From Actinomycetota bacterium (GTDB lineage Bacteria; Actinomycetota; Thermoleophilia; Gaiellales; F1-60-MAGs149): 49,240 bases of DNA. The stretch is taken from the NCBI GenBank assembly GCA_026392355.1, contig JAPLCF010000039.1, positions 1 to 49,240 on the forward strand, written 5' to 3'. The translations under genes and the position numbers were made by a program. The notes under the pieces were generated by a model that was not told where the DNA came from, did not search any database, and worked only from the letters and a program-made list of their open reading frames with translations. Each line of letters opens with the position of its first letter. Position 1 is the first letter of the stretch. Shown piece by piece: positions 30,805-40,250 of this stretch.

Positions 30805-30810
30805 TACCCT
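30805..30810 (+). promoter_or_regulatory. possible -10 element of sucA
   Basis: TACCCT about 54 bases before the ATG; a GAGG site sits just before the start, so this transcript would have a leader. Confidence 0.3.
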
Positions 30811-30863
30811 GAGGGCACGCGTCGTCACCGCCGAAATCACGGCTCTGACGAGGTGTCACACAC

Positions 30864-33584
30864 ATGTCGGCAGCGCCCGAGAAGACCACGAACAAGACCA
30901 GCGAGTCCTCCGCGGAGACGACGGGTACGTGGCGTCCCCACGTCGAAGGCCCCGAGGCCATCGGCCCACTGCCGAAGGACGTCACGCCCGAGGAGCTGCT
31001 CACCTACATGAGCGCCGGCATGTCGATGGTCAAGTCGTATCGCACGCACGGCCACCTCGCCGCCAAGCTCGATCCGCTTGGTTCAGAGCCGCCCGGCGAC
31101 CCCGCGCTCGACCCGTCGTTCCTCGAGCTTGACGACCATGCGCTGGAGTCCGTGCCGGCCGCGCCGCTGCGCACGTTCGTCGAAGGCGACACTCTTAAGT
31201 CTGTCCTCGAGCACCTCGCCGAGATCTACTGCGGCCCGATCGCCTACGAGATCGAGCACATCCGCTCGCATCGCGAGCGCGCCTGGCTGCGCGAGGCCAT
31301 CGAGTCGCGCGTGTTCTGGATCGAGGGCACGCCCGAGGAGAAGCGCCGCCAGCTCATTCGTCTGCTGCGCGTCGAAGGCCTCGAGTCGTTCCTCAAGCGC
31401 ACGTTCCTCGGTGCGAAGCAGTTCTCGATCGAGGGTCTCGACTCGATGATCCTAATGCTCGACGAGGCCGTGCTGCTCGCGGCGCGCGATGGCATCGAGG
31501 ACATCTCGCTCGGCATGGCCCATCGTGGCCGCCTCAACGTGCAGGCTCATGTGCTCCGTCTGCCCTATACGCAGATTCTCGCTGAGTTCGAGGGCGAGAC
31601 CGACTCACACGTCGAGACGCTGATGCCCGCCGGCGGCACCGGCGACGTCAAGTACCACTACGGCGCCAACGGCGTACGCCAGCTCGAAGTCGAGCCCGGC
31701 GTCACGCGCGAGGTGCGCCTCTCGCTGATGCCGAACCCGTCGCACCTGGAGTTCATCAACCCCGTGGTCGTCGGCCGTACCCGTGCCCTGCAGACCGACT
31801 GGCAGAAGCCGTCGAGCACGGAACACGATCCTAAGCGTGCCCTCGCGATCCAGATCCACGGCGACGCGGCCTTCCCCGGCCAGGGCGTGGTGGCCGAGAC
31901 GCTCAACCTGCAGGGCCTGCCGGGCTACACCGTCGGCGGCTCACTCCACATCATCGCCGACAACCAGGTGGGCTTCACCACCGACCCGGGCGACGGCCGC
32001 TCCACGCGCCACTGCTCTGATATCGCCAAGGGCTACGACGTGCCGATCATCCACGTCAACGCCGACGACGTCGATGCCTGCCGCGCCGCCGTGCGCCTGG
32101 CCATGTCGTATCGGGCGCGCTTCGGCAAGGACATCCTGATCGACCTGATCGGCTATCGCCGCTGGGGCCACAACGAGGGCGACGAGCCCAGCTACACGCA
32201 GCCGCTGATGTACAAGGCGATCGATACGCACCCGCGCGTCGCCGCTATCTATGCGGACAAGCTCGTCGCCGAGGGCGTCATGACGACCGACGAGGTCGAA
32301 GAGATGCGCGAGCGTGTCAGCGCCAAGCTGAAGCAGGCGCACGACGAGATCCGCCACATCACCGTCGATGAGCCGATGCCGACGTTCTCGTCGCCATCGC
32401 GCACGAACATCGAGACGGGCGTCGCCGCCGCGCAACTCGTACGCCTCACCGACGAGCTGCTGACGGTGCCCGAGGGCTTCCACGTCAACGACAAGCTCAA
32501 GACCGTGCTGGAGCGCCGCCGCGACGCGCTCGGCCCGGACGGCGGCATCGAGTGGGGCCACGCCGAGGCGCTGGCGTACGCGACGCTGCTTGAGGAAGGC
32601 ACGCCGATCCGCCTGACCGGCCAAGACGCGGAGCGCGGAACGTTCGCGCACCGCCATGCCGTACTGCACGACGCCGACACCGGCGCGGAGTACACGCCGC
32701 TCGAGAACATCAGCGGCGCTCGTGCCGGTTTCGAGATCCGCAACGCACCGCTGACCGAGACCGCGTGCCTGGGCTTCGAGTACGGCTACTCCACCACGCG
32801 CCCCGATTCGCTTGTGCTCTGGGAGGCCCAGTTCGGCGACTTCGTCAACGTCGCTCAGGTGATCGTCGACCAGTTCATCATGAGCGGCCGCACCAAGTGG
32901 GGCGACGAATCGCGCCTCACGCTGCTGCTCCCCCACGCCTATGAGGGCAGCGGCCCCGAGCACTCGTCCGCACGTCTCGAGCGTTTCCTCAAGCTGGCGG
33001 CCGAAGACAACTGCACCATCGCCTACCCGACGACCGCCGCGCAGTGCTTCCACATGCTGCGCCGCCAGGCGCTTGCGCCGGAGCGCCGGCCGCTGATCGT
33101 GATGACGCCGAAGTCGCTGCTGCGCCTCAAGGATGCGGCCTCGAACATCGACGACCTGACGCACGGCTCGTTCAAGAAGATCATCGACGACGCTGCCGTC
33201 TCGGAGTTCCGCGACGACATCTCGCGCGTGATCGTCTGCAGCGGCAAGGTCTACTACGACCTCAAGCGCCACGCCGAGTACACGCCGGAAGACGGCACCG
33301 CGATCGTCCGCCTCGAGCAGCTCTATCCGTTCCCCACCGAGACGCTGGCGCGCACGCTTGCCGGCTACCCCAGCGTCGAGGAACTGGTGTGGGTCCAGGA
33401 AGAGCCGGCCAACATGGGTGCCTGGCGCTCGATCCGCCATCGTCTCGAGATGGCCGCCCCGAGCATTCGCCTTCGCTACGCCGGCCGACCGTGGCGCGCC
33501 AGCCCCTCGGAGGGCTACCCGCCGGATCACAAGATCGAGCAGGAGCGCCTCGTGCGCGACGCGCTCGGGCTCAACCACCGCTAA
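30864..33584 (+). CDS. sucA: 2-oxoglutarate dehydrogenase E1 component
   Basis: 906 residues. Thiamine-diphosphate enzyme of the TCA cycle that decarboxylates 2-oxoglutarate. Motifs: MAHRGRLNVQAHV, GDAAFPGQGVVAETLNL, YRRWGHNEGDEPSYTQPLMY and the C-terminal VWVQEEPANMGAWRSIRHRLE. The first 40 residues (SAAPEKTTNKTSESS) are disordered. It lacks the fused N-terminal E2-like domain of mycobacterial Kgd (about 1230 residues), so a separate E2 is required and must lie elsewhere. Stands alone before glcD. Confidence 0.97.
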   Translation: MSAAPEKTTNKTSESSAETTGTWRPHVEGPEAIGPLPKDVTPEELLTYMSAGMSMVKSYRTHGHLAAKLDPLGSEPPGDPALDPSFLELDDHALESVPAAPLRTFVEGDTLKSVLEHLAEIYCGPIAYEIEHIRSHRERAWLREAIESRVFWIEGTPEEKRRQLIRLLRVEGLESFLKRTFLGAKQFSIEGLDSMILMLDEAVLLAARDGIEDISLGMAHRGRLNVQAHVLRLPYTQILAEFEGETDSHVETLMPAGGTGDVKYHYGANGVRQLEVEPGVTREVRLSLMPNPSHLEFINPVVVGRTRALQTDWQKPSSTEHDPKRALAIQIHGDAAFPGQGVVAETLNLQGLPGYTVGGSLHIIADNQVGFTTDPGDGRSTRHCSDIAKGYDVPIIHVNADDVDACRAAVRLAMSYRARFGKDILIDLIGYRRWGHNEGDEPSYTQPLMYKAIDTHPRVAAIYADKLVAEGVMTTDEVEEMRERVSAKLKQAHDEIRHITVDEPMPTFSSPSRTNIETGVAAAQLVRLTDELLTVPEGFHVNDKLKTVLERRRDALGPDGGIEWGHAEALAYATLLEEGTPIRLTGQDAERGTFAHRHAVLHDADTGAEYTPLENISGARAGFEIRNAPLTETACLGFEYGYSTTRPDSLVLWEAQFGDFVNVAQVIVDQFIMSGRTKWGDESRLTLLLPHAYEGSGPEHSSARLERFLKLAAEDNCTIAYPTTAAQCFHMLRRQALAPERRPLIVMTPKSLLRLKDAASNIDDLTHGSFKKIIDDAAVSEFRDDISRVIVCSGKVYYDLKRHAEYTPEDGTAIVRLEQLYPFPTETLARTLAGYPSVEELVWVQEEPANMGAWRSIRHRLEMAAPSIRLRYAGRPWRASPSEGYPPDHKIEQERLVRDALGLNHR

Positions 33585-33589
33585 CCCGG

Positions 33590-33595
33590 TACCCT
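33590..33595 (+). promoter_or_regulatory. -10 element of the glc operon
   Basis: TACCCT, seven bases before the glcD ATG. Confidence 0.45.
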
Positions 33596-33602
33596 GCCGG
33601 TA

Positions 33603-35069
33603 ATGGCCGCGGTCGCCCAATCGCCTGTACTCGAGATCGCAACGCTGGCGCGTGACATCGTTGGCCCCGACTGGGTCGTCACCGATGGCGCGCAGCTCCG
33701 CGTCTACGAGTGCGACGGGCTCAAGAATCAGCGCGAGGTGCCGGGCGCTGTGGTGCTGCCGGGCACAACCGAGCAGGTCGCTGCCGTCGTGCGGCTGTGT
33801 CACGAGCGCGGCGTACCGTTTGTCGCGCGCGGCGCCGGCTCGGGCCTATCGGGCGGCGCCATGCCGACGGCCGCGGGCATCATCATCGGCCTGTCGCGCC
33901 TGCGCGAGGTGCTCGACGTCGACGCGCCCAACCAGCGCGCGCGGGTGCAGCCGGGTGTCACCAATCTGCACGTCAGCGAAGTCGCCGCGCCGCACGGTCT
34001 GTACTACGCGCCCGATCCGTCGAGCCAGCAGGTCTGCACCATCGGCGGCAACCTCGCCGAGAACGCCGGTGGCGCGCACTGCCTCAAGTACGGCTTCACC
34101 ACTAACCATGTGCTGACGGCCACGGTGGTGCTGTCCGATGGCACGATCGTCGAGCTCGGCAGCGAGGCGCCCGACGCGCCCGGCCTCGATCTGCTCGGCG
34201 TGCTGATCGGCAGCGAGGGCACGGTTGCGATCGTCACCGAGGCGCTGCTCAACCTGCTGCCGAAGCCACAACACGTCGAGACGTTGGTGGCAATGTTCCC
34301 GTCGTCGGAAACGGCGGGCGAGGCCGTCTCGACGATCATCGCCGAGGGCATCGTCCCCGCCGCGGTCGAGATGATGGATCGCCTCGCGATCGACGCCGCC
34401 AAGACGCAGTCGCCAGTCACTTGGGACACGGAGGCCGCGCTGATCGTCGAGCTTGATGGCCCTGTCCGCGAGGTGCAGTCGCAGTTCGAAGCCGTCACCG
34501 CCATCTGCGAGCGCTGCGGTGCCGACGACGTGCAGGTCGCGGCTAGCCCCGCCGAGCGGATGGATATCTGGCGCGCGCGCAAGAGTGCCTTCGCTGCGGT
34601 CGGCGCTCTTGCTCCCGCGTACCTCGTGCAGGACGGCGTGATTCCGCGCACGCGGCTGCCCGAGGTGCTCAACGGCATCCGCGCGCTGGCCGATGCGAAC
34701 GGCGTGCGCGTGGCCAACGTCTTCCACGCCGGCGACGGCAACCTGCATCCGCTCGTGCTCTACGACAACAAGATCGAGGGCGAACAGGAGCGCGCCGAGA
34801 AGGTCGCGATCGCGATCATCGAGCTATGTGTCGACTTCGGCGGCTCGATTACGGGCGAGCATGGCGTCGGCGTCGAGAAGATCTGCTCGATGCACAAGAT
34901 GTTTACCGGCGACGACCTGACGGCGTTCGATCGCGTGCGCTCGGCGTTCGATCCCGATGGCCTCTGCAACCCCGACAAGCTGCTGCCCACGCCGCGACTC
35001 TGTGGCGAGGTCCCGGGCTTCCACCACACGCACCGCGTCGAGGCGGCTGGGCTCGGGGAGCGCATGTAG
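33603..35069 (+). CDS. glcD: glycolate oxidase FAD subunit (GlcD)
   Basis: 488 residues. FAD-linked oxidase of the VAO/PCMH fold: ARGAGSGLSGGAMPT, SSQQVCTIGGNLAENAGGAHCLKYG and C-terminal VFHAGDGNLHP, GEHGVGVEK. It oxidises glycolate (or D-lactate) to glyoxylate (pyruvate). A glcE-glcF pair follows immediately, which favours the three-subunit glycolate oxidase. Soluble subunit associated with the membrane. The stop overlaps glcE (TAGTG). Confidence 0.93.
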   Translation: MAAVAQSPVLEIATLARDIVGPDWVVTDGAQLRVYECDGLKNQREVPGAVVLPGTTEQVAAVVRLCHERGVPFVARGAGSGLSGGAMPTAAGIIIGLSRLREVLDVDAPNQRARVQPGVTNLHVSEVAAPHGLYYAPDPSSQQVCTIGGNLAENAGGAHCLKYGFTTNHVLTATVVLSDGTIVELGSEAPDAPGLDLLGVLIGSEGTVAIVTEALLNLLPKPQHVETLVAMFPSSETAGEAVSTIIAEGIVPAAVEMMDRLAIDAAKTQSPVTWDTEAALIVELDGPVREVQSQFEAVTAICERCGADDVQVAASPAERMDIWRARKSAFAAVGALAPAYLVQDGVIPRTRLPEVLNGIRALADANGVRVANVFHAGDGNLHPLVLYDNKIEGEQERAEKVAIAIIELCVDFGGSITGEHGVGVEKICSMHKMFTGDDLTAFDRVRSAFDPDGLCNPDKLLPTPRLCGEVPGFHHTHRVEAAGLGERM

Positions 35070-36229
35070 TGGCCGATCTCGCAGGCATCCTCGGTGCCGA
35101 TCGGCTGGCGGACGAAGACGGTACGCCGGTACTCACGCCGCGCGACGCCGATGAGGTGGCAACGCTGCTCGCAGCCGCCACCCGTGACGGGCTCGCACTC
35201 CTGGTGCGCGGTGGCGGGACGAAGCTCGACTGGCGCCCGGTGCCTGCTCGCTGCGACGCAATCCTCTCGACGGCAGCCCTGGCCGGCATCGTCGACCACC
35301 AGCCCGGCGACATGACACTCGTCGCGCGCGCCGGCACACCGCTAGACGACGTGCAGGCGGCCGTTGCGGCCGACGAACGACACCGCCAGCGCCTCATGCT
35401 CGATCCGCTCGGCGGGTCTGACGCCACGCTGGGCGGCATCCTCTCCACGCGCGCGGCTGGCCCGCGCCGCCACCGCTACGGCACGCCGCGCGACATCGTG
35501 ATCGGTGCGCGCTACGTGACCGGCGACGGCCTCGCCGCCAAGACGGGCGGCACGGTCGTGAAGAACGTCGCCGGCTACGACGTGGCCAAGCTGCTGATCG
35601 GTGCGCACGGCTCGCTGGCGGTGCTCACCGAGGTGGCCGTGAAGCTCCACCCCGTCCCCGACGTCGAGCGCACGCTGGTGCTGCACACGACCGACGCCGC
35701 CGAGGCCGCCCGCTTCGTCGCCGCGCTGCGCACCGCGCCGGTCACGCCGATCGTTGTCGATGTCCGCTGGCCCGAGGGCCTCGTGGCCGTGCGGATCGCA
35801 AGCACCGCGGCGGGCGCCGATGCTCAGGTCGCGCTGCTGCACGACCTCGCGCCGCTCGAGGAACTTGATGCGAAGGCAGGCGATGCGCTCCTCGACGAGC
35901 ACCTTGCGTTTCCCTTCACCGGGAGTGGCGCCGTGCTTGGCGTCGGGGTGCGCCCGTCCGACCTCACCGGACTACTCGCTGCCGTGACCGCAGCCGGCGG
36001 CGCATTCGTCGGTCGCGCCGCGCTGGTGGCCGGCGACGTCGTGCTGCCCGATGCCGACCCCGACCGCATTGCTCGCTTCGTGGAGGCCGCCCACGCACTC
36101 GGTGGGAACGTCACCGCTCGCCGCACCGCCGAGGCTCATCGCCTCGCCGCCTACGTGCCTGCCGCGGGCCTCGCGCAGCTCGAGGCCGCCATGCAGCAAC
36201 GACTCGACCCTGCCGGAGTGCTCGCATGA
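35069..36229 (+). CDS. glcE: glycolate oxidase FAD-binding subunit (GlcE)
   Basis: 386 residues. A short FAD-binding oxidase half: LLVRGGGTKLDWRP, TLGGILSTRAAGPRRHRYGTPRDIVIGARYVTGDG, and the closing KNVAGYDVAKLLIGAHGSLAVLTEV. The start is the GTG at 35069-35071 overlapping the glcD TAG by one base. The long ORF upstream in the same frame overlaps glcD and is not coding. It ends with ATGA overlap into glcF. Confidence 0.92.
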   Translation: MADLAGILGADRLADEDGTPVLTPRDADEVATLLAAATRDGLALLVRGGGTKLDWRPVPARCDAILSTAALAGIVDHQPGDMTLVARAGTPLDDVQAAVAADERHRQRLMLDPLGGSDATLGGILSTRAAGPRRHRYGTPRDIVIGARYVTGDGLAAKTGGTVVKNVAGYDVAKLLIGAHGSLAVLTEVAVKLHPVPDVERTLVLHTTDAAEAARFVAALRTAPVTPIVVDVRWPEGLVAVRIASTAAGADAQVALLHDLAPLEELDAKAGDALLDEHLAFPFTGSGAVLGVGVRPSDLTGLLAAVTAAGGAFVGRAALVAGDVVLPDADPDRIARFVEAAHALGGNVTARRTAEAHRLAAYVPAAGLAQLEAAMQQRLDPAGVLA

Positions 36230-37638
36230 GCCTCCCCACCACGCACATCCCGCCGCGCCCGTCGTCGGGCCAGCCGAAGCCCGAAGCCATCGACCGTGCC
36301 TTCGCGCCGGGCGAGGGGCCGGAGCGCCTGCTGCTCGACGACTGTGTGCACTGCGGTTTCTGCCTCCCCACCTGCCCGACCTACGTGTTGTGGGGCGAGG
36401 AGATGGACTCGCCGCGCGGCCGCATCCTCCTGATGGATCTCGCCGAGCAGGGCGAGGTGCCCCTCGACGCCACGACCGTGCGTCACTGGGACTCATGCCT
36501 CGGCTGCATGGCGTGCGTGACGTCCTGCCCGTCGGCCGTGCAGTACGACCGACTGATCGAGGAGACACGCGCACAGGTCGAGCAGCGATTCGAGCGCGAG
36601 GGCGCTGACCGCCGCTTCCGCAACGCGATCTTTAGCGTGCTGCCGTACCACCGCCGGATGCGCGCGGTCGCCTCGCCGCTCGTGGCCTACCGCGCCTCGG
36701 GTGCCCAGCGCCTGCTGCGGCGTTCGGCGCTCTACCGCGCGCTGCCCTCCCGCCTGCGCAACCTCGAGGCGCTCTCGCCGGTCGTCACGTGGGCCGCGCT
36801 GCGCGAGCAGGCGCCCGAGCATGCAGCTCCCGCCTCTACCCCGAAACTCAAGGTCGCGATGCTCACCGGCTGCGTGCAGCGCGCGATCTTCGGCGACGTC
36901 AATGCCGCCACGGTGCGTGTGCTGACGGCCTACGGCTGCGGGGTCGTCGCGCCGCGCGAGCAGGCCTGCTGCGGCGCGCTCGAGCTGCATGCCGGCCGCG
37001 CGCAGTCGACCACCACTCGCGCGCAGGCACTCATCGACGTGCTTGACGATCCGACCATCGACTACGTGGTCGTCAACAGTGCCGGCTGTGGCTCGACGCT
37101 GAAGGAGTACGGCGCGATACTCGCAGGCGAGCCGCTGTGGGCCGATCGCGCTGCCGCGTTCGCCGCCAAGGTGCGCGACGTGCATGAGGTGCTGGCCGAA
37201 CTCGAGCCGCCCGCCACGCTGCGACCGCTCGAGCTCGACGTGGCCTACCACGACGCCTGCCACTTGGCGCACGCGCAGGGCGTCACCGCCGAGCCGCGCG
37301 CGGTCCTCGCCAGCATTCCCGGCCTCGTCGTGCGCGAGATCCCCGACGCTGCTATCTGCTGTGGCTCGGCCGGCGTCTACAACCTGCTCAACCCCGAGCC
37401 GGCCGCCGAGCTCGGCCGCCGCAAGGCCGCCAGCGTGCGCTCGGTCGCACCCGACGCGCTGGCCGCCGCCAACCCCGGCTGCCTGCTCCAGATCTCGGCC
37501 AATCTCGGTGGCGAAGACGACCCAATCCCGACCTTCCATCCGATCGAGCTGATCGATGCCTCGCTGCGTGGCGAGGATATACGCACCGTGCTCGACCGTC
37601 GCCGCAGCCTGCTACGCAGCGCGGGCTCGCCGACGTGA
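36226..37638 (+). CDS. glcF: glycolate oxidase iron-sulfur subunit (GlcF)
   Basis: 470 residues. Two [4Fe-4S] sets, Cys40/43/46/50 (CVHCGFCLPTCP) and Cys91/94/97/101 (CLGCMACVTSCP), then two CCG domains (ACCGALELHAGR, YHDACHLAHAQG, ICCGSAGVYN). It carries electrons from GlcD/GlcE to quinone. ATG overlaps the glcE stop (ATGA). Last of the three oxidase genes; the next gene overlaps its stop. Confidence 0.93.
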   Translation: MSLPTTHIPPRPSSGQPKPEAIDRAFAPGEGPERLLLDDCVHCGFCLPTCPTYVLWGEEMDSPRGRILLMDLAEQGEVPLDATTVRHWDSCLGCMACVTSCPSAVQYDRLIEETRAQVEQRFEREGADRRFRNAIFSVLPYHRRMRAVASPLVAYRASGAQRLLRRSALYRALPSRLRNLEALSPVVTWAALREQAPEHAAPASTPKLKVAMLTGCVQRAIFGDVNAATVRVLTAYGCGVVAPREQACCGALELHAGRAQSTTTRAQALIDVLDDPTIDYVVVNSAGCGSTLKEYGAILAGEPLWADRAAAFAAKVRDVHEVLAELEPPATLRPLELDVAYHDACHLAHAQGVTAEPRAVLASIPGLVVREIPDAAICCGSAGVYNLLNPEPAAELGRRKAASVRSVAPDALAAANPGCLLQISANLGGEDDPIPTFHPIELIDASLRGEDIRTVLDRRRSLLRSAGSPT

Positions 37639-38060
37639 CCTGGCTCCTCTGCGCCCAGGCGTTCGCGACGCTGTACATGGTCGGCGTGATCTGGATGTGC
37701 CAGAGCGCGCACTACCCACTCTTCAGCGACATCGGCGACGCGCTGCCGCGCTATCAGGCGCGCAACGTGCGCCTCACGACCTGGGTGGTCGGCCCGCCGA
37801 TGATCGTCGAGGCCCTGTGCGCGATTGCCCTGCTGATCTGGCTGCCCGGCGGCCTACCGATGTGGTCAGTCTGGCTCGGGTTCGCCCTCGTGCTCGTCAT
37901 CTGGATCGCGACGATGACGTTCTCCGTGCCGATGCACGAGCGCCTCGGCCACGGCTACTCCGACTCGGCCCACCGCCGGCTCGTGCGGACAAACTGGATC
38001 CGCACGGTCGCGTGGACGGCTCGCGGCGTGCTCGTGCTGTGGATGCTCGTCGCTGCCTAG
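37635..38060 (+). CDS. small membrane protein coupled to glcDEF
   Basis: 141 residues with about four hydrophobic segments (about 2-20, 46-66, 75-98, 122-140). Conserved-looking QSAHYPLFSDIGDALPRYQARNVRLTTWVVGPPMIVEAL, with a His-Tyr-Pro at the first loop. Start GTG overlaps the glcF TGA (GTGA), so it is translationally coupled. Possibly a glycolate transporter or quinone-side partner, but the family has no known role I can name. Its TAG overlaps the convergent 38057 gene in CTAG. Confidence 0.8.
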   Translation: MTWLLCAQAFATLYMVGVIWMCQSAHYPLFSDIGDALPRYQARNVRLTTWVVGPPMIVEALCAIALLIWLPGGLPMWSVWLGFALVLVIWIATMTFSVPMHERLGHGYSDSAHRRLVRTNWIRTVAWTARGVLVLWMLVAA

Positions 38061-38548
38061 CGCGGGAGGCGCAACACGCGGATGGCGCCCGTGCGCATTC
38101 CGAACTGGTTGACCGGCTGCGCGACCAGCACGCCGTTCATCTCCTCGAAACGCCGCACCCACGCGGCGATCGGCAGATACGAAATGCCAATGGCAATAAA
38201 CATCAGCGCCGCGAGCCCGCGGTATGGCTCGCCACCGGGGATCAGCGCCGGCACGACGAGGATCACGACGGCAATCGCCGCGGGCCCGATGCAGCGTCCG
38301 ACGGTCTGGCTCGGCGCGGCGAACAGGAGACCAGCAGCCGGCTCGGCACGATCAAGCGCGCCCTGAATTGCCCGAATCGTGACGACGCCGAGCGCGAGTG
38401 CCACGCCGACGGCGATGGCAGACGACACGACCCAGCCGAACAGTGGCGTGCCACCGACAATCAGCATTGCGATCACGTTGGCGATGCCAAGTAGTGCCCA
38501 GACGGCGCCGTTGACGGCTTGGAGAATCGAGAGATGCGACAGCGCCAC
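38057..38548 (-). CDS. small integral membrane protein, unknown
   Basis: 163 residues with about four hydrophobic segments (LLGIANVIAMLIVGG, VVSSAIAVGVALALGVVTI, IGPAAIAVVILVVPALI, GLAALMFIAIGISYLPIAAWV). No recognisable motif. The start is GTG 38546-38548, seven bases from a TAGGGT element; upstream extension lacks support. Converges with the glc-linked membrane gene at a shared CTAG. Confidence 0.7.
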   Translation of the reverse strand: MALSHLSILQAVNGAVWALLGIANVIAMLIVGGTPLFGWVVSSAIAVGVALALGVVTIRAIQGALDRAEPAAGLLFAAPSQTVGRCIGPAAIAVVILVVPALIPGGEPYRGLAALMFIAIGISYLPIAAWVRRFEEMNGVLVAQPVNQFGMRTGAIRVLRLPR

Positions 38549-38555
38549 TGCCCGC

Positions 38556-38561
38556 ACCCTA
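38556..38561 (-). promoter_or_regulatory. -10 element of the 38057-38548 gene
   Basis: TAGGGT on the minus strand, seven bases to the GTG. Confidence 0.45.
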
Positions 38562-38588
38562 TATGACACGACCGGATTTGCACCCCGC

Positions 38589-39179
38589 CTAGATGACGCG
38601 GACGGCTTCGTCGAACTCGAGCCGCGCGCCGCGCGGACGCGTGCCGTCCCTCGCGGCGTGCCCGATGTTGACGACCATGAACGACCGCCACGACGAGTCG
38701 GCAAGAAACTCCGCATCGATCCCAGCCGTGTCGATGCCGTTCATCGGCCCGGCAGCGAGGCCAAGCGCACGCACCGCGAGGATGAACGCGCCGGCCTGCA
38801 GCGCGGCGTTGAACATCGCGCCCTGCTCAACGCTCTGCTGATCCGGGAAGATCTTCGTCGGATCCGTGATGTACGGCGCGAGTCGCCCAAGGTGATCGAG
38901 GAAGGCCACGTCCGCGGCAAGAATCGCAGCGACGTTGGCCGACTCCGACTTCGGGCGATTGCCCTCGGCGAGCAGGGGCAGAAGCCGCGCCTTCGCCTCG
39001 GCACTACGCACGTAGACGATGCGGAGCGGTGTCGAGTTCACCGCCGTCGGCGACAGGCGCGTGAGCGCGTAGAGCTCGTGCAGCTCTGCATCCGTCACCT
39101 CGCGATCCGTGAACTTGGAGGTCGAGTGTGCCTCATGAAAGAGCGCGTCCTTGGCAGCGGCATCGAGGGCGTTCGGCAT
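38589..39179 (-). CDS. nitroreductase-family protein (RutE/HadB-like)
   Basis: 196 residues, FMN-dependent NAD(P)H oxidoreductase fold. The order LFHEAHSTSKFTDREVTDAELHELYALTRLSPTAVNSTPLRIVYVRS, then LAADVAFLDHLGRLAPY, matches the RutE/malonic semialdehyde reductase-like branch. The rest of the rut pathway is not here, so the substrate is unknown. ATG 39177-39179 has an AAGGAG site; divergent from the ABC operon. Confidence 0.88.
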   Translation of the reverse strand: MPNALDAAAKDALFHEAHSTSKFTDREVTDAELHELYALTRLSPTAVNSTPLRIVYVRSAEAKARLLPLLAEGNRPKSESANVAAILAADVAFLDHLGRLAPYITDPTKIFPDQQSVEQGAMFNAALQAGAFILAVRALGLAAGPMNGIDTAGIDAEFLADSSWRSFMVVNIGHAARDGTRPRGARLEFDEAVRVI

Positions 39180-39272
39180 GGGGCAAGCTCCTTCGCGGGC
39201 AGTCAGGAGCATCAACGCCACGGCGACTGCGGACATTCCACAACGCGGTCCGTGCTCCCGCAGGCCGACGCC

Positions 39273-39278
39273 TAGACT
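39273..39278 (+). promoter_or_regulatory. -10 element of the ABC-2 exporter operon
   Basis: TAGACT, six bases before the ATG at 39285; the same hexamer and spacing as at hutI. Confidence 0.5.
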
Positions 39279-39284
39279 GCAGCC

Positions 39285-40250
39285 ATGGGAGCAATCGAGG
39301 TCCGCGGACTGGTCCGCGAGTTCAAGAAGGGGCCGCGCGCCGTCGACGGCATCGACATCACGGTCGCCGAGGGCGAGATCTACGGCTTCCTCGGCCCGAA
39401 TGGCGCGGGCAAGTCGACGACCGTGCTGATGCTCACGACGCTGCTGCCACCGACGGCCGGCACGGCGACGGTGGCCGGTTTCGACATCGTCAAGCAGGGC
39501 GCCGAGGTGCGCGGGGCGATCGGCGCTGCACTGCAGGAGGCCGCGCTCGACAAGTTCCTCACCGGCCGCGAACACATCAAGCTCCAGGGCTCGCTGCACG
39601 GCATGAAGGGCGCCGAGCTGAAGCGCCGCGGCGACGACCTGCTCGAGCGCGTCGGTCTGACCGACGCCGCCGATCGCAAGGTCGGCGGGTACTCGGGCGG
39701 CATGAAGCGCCGCCTCGACCTCGCGCTCGCGCTGCTGCATAACCCGCGCGTCCTGTTCCTCGACGAGCCCACCACCGGGCTCGATCCGCAGAGCCGCACC
39801 GCGCTCTGGGATGAGGTTGCGCGTCTGGCTCGGGAAGATGGCGTCACGGTCTTCCTGACCACGCAGTACCTCGAGGAGGCCGACGCCCTGGCCAACCGTG
39901 TCGGCATCATCGACCACGGCCACATCGTGATCGAGGGCACGCCCGCCGAGCTGAAGGCGTCCGTTGGCCGCTCCAGCGTCGAGATCGAGCCGCACGACGC
40001 GGCACGCCTGGGCGACCTCGAGCGCACGCTCGCCGCATTCGGCACGCCGCTCACCATGCGTGGCACCAGTGCGTCTATTCGCCTCAACGAGGGCGTCAGC
40101 GATGTCGCCGCCATCGTCCGTGCGCTCGACGCGGAGGGCATCGGCATCCACCAGTTGCGCCTACGCGAGCCCACCCTCGACGATGTCTTTCTCGAGCAGA
40201 CCGGCCGTAGCCTCGAGGGCTCGGGCGACGACGAGGATGCCGCCGAGTAG
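39285..40250 (+). CDS. ABC transporter ATP-binding protein (DrrA-like)
   Basis: 321 residues. Walker A GPNGAGKST at 37-45, Q-loop in the LQEAALDKFLTGREH region, signature YSGGMKRR, Walker B VLFLDEPTTGLDP, H-loop TTQYLEE. The C-terminal 90 residues (SSVEIEPHDAARLGDLERTL and after) are the DrrA-type extension of drug or glycolipid exporters. It energises the two permeases that follow. Its stop overlaps the next GTG (TAGTG). Confidence 0.93.
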   Translation: MGAIEVRGLVREFKKGPRAVDGIDITVAEGEIYGFLGPNGAGKSTTVLMLTTLLPPTAGTATVAGFDIVKQGAEVRGAIGAALQEAALDKFLTGREHIKLQGSLHGMKGAELKRRGDDLLERVGLTDAADRKVGGYSGGMKRRLDLALALLHNPRVLFLDEPTTGLDPQSRTALWDEVARLAREDGVTVFLTTQYLEEADALANRVGIIDHGHIVIEGTPAELKASVGRSSVEIEPHDAARLGDLERTLAAFGTPLTMRGTSASIRLNEGVSDVAAIVRALDAEGIGIHQLRLREPTLDDVFLEQTGRSLEGSGDDEDAAE

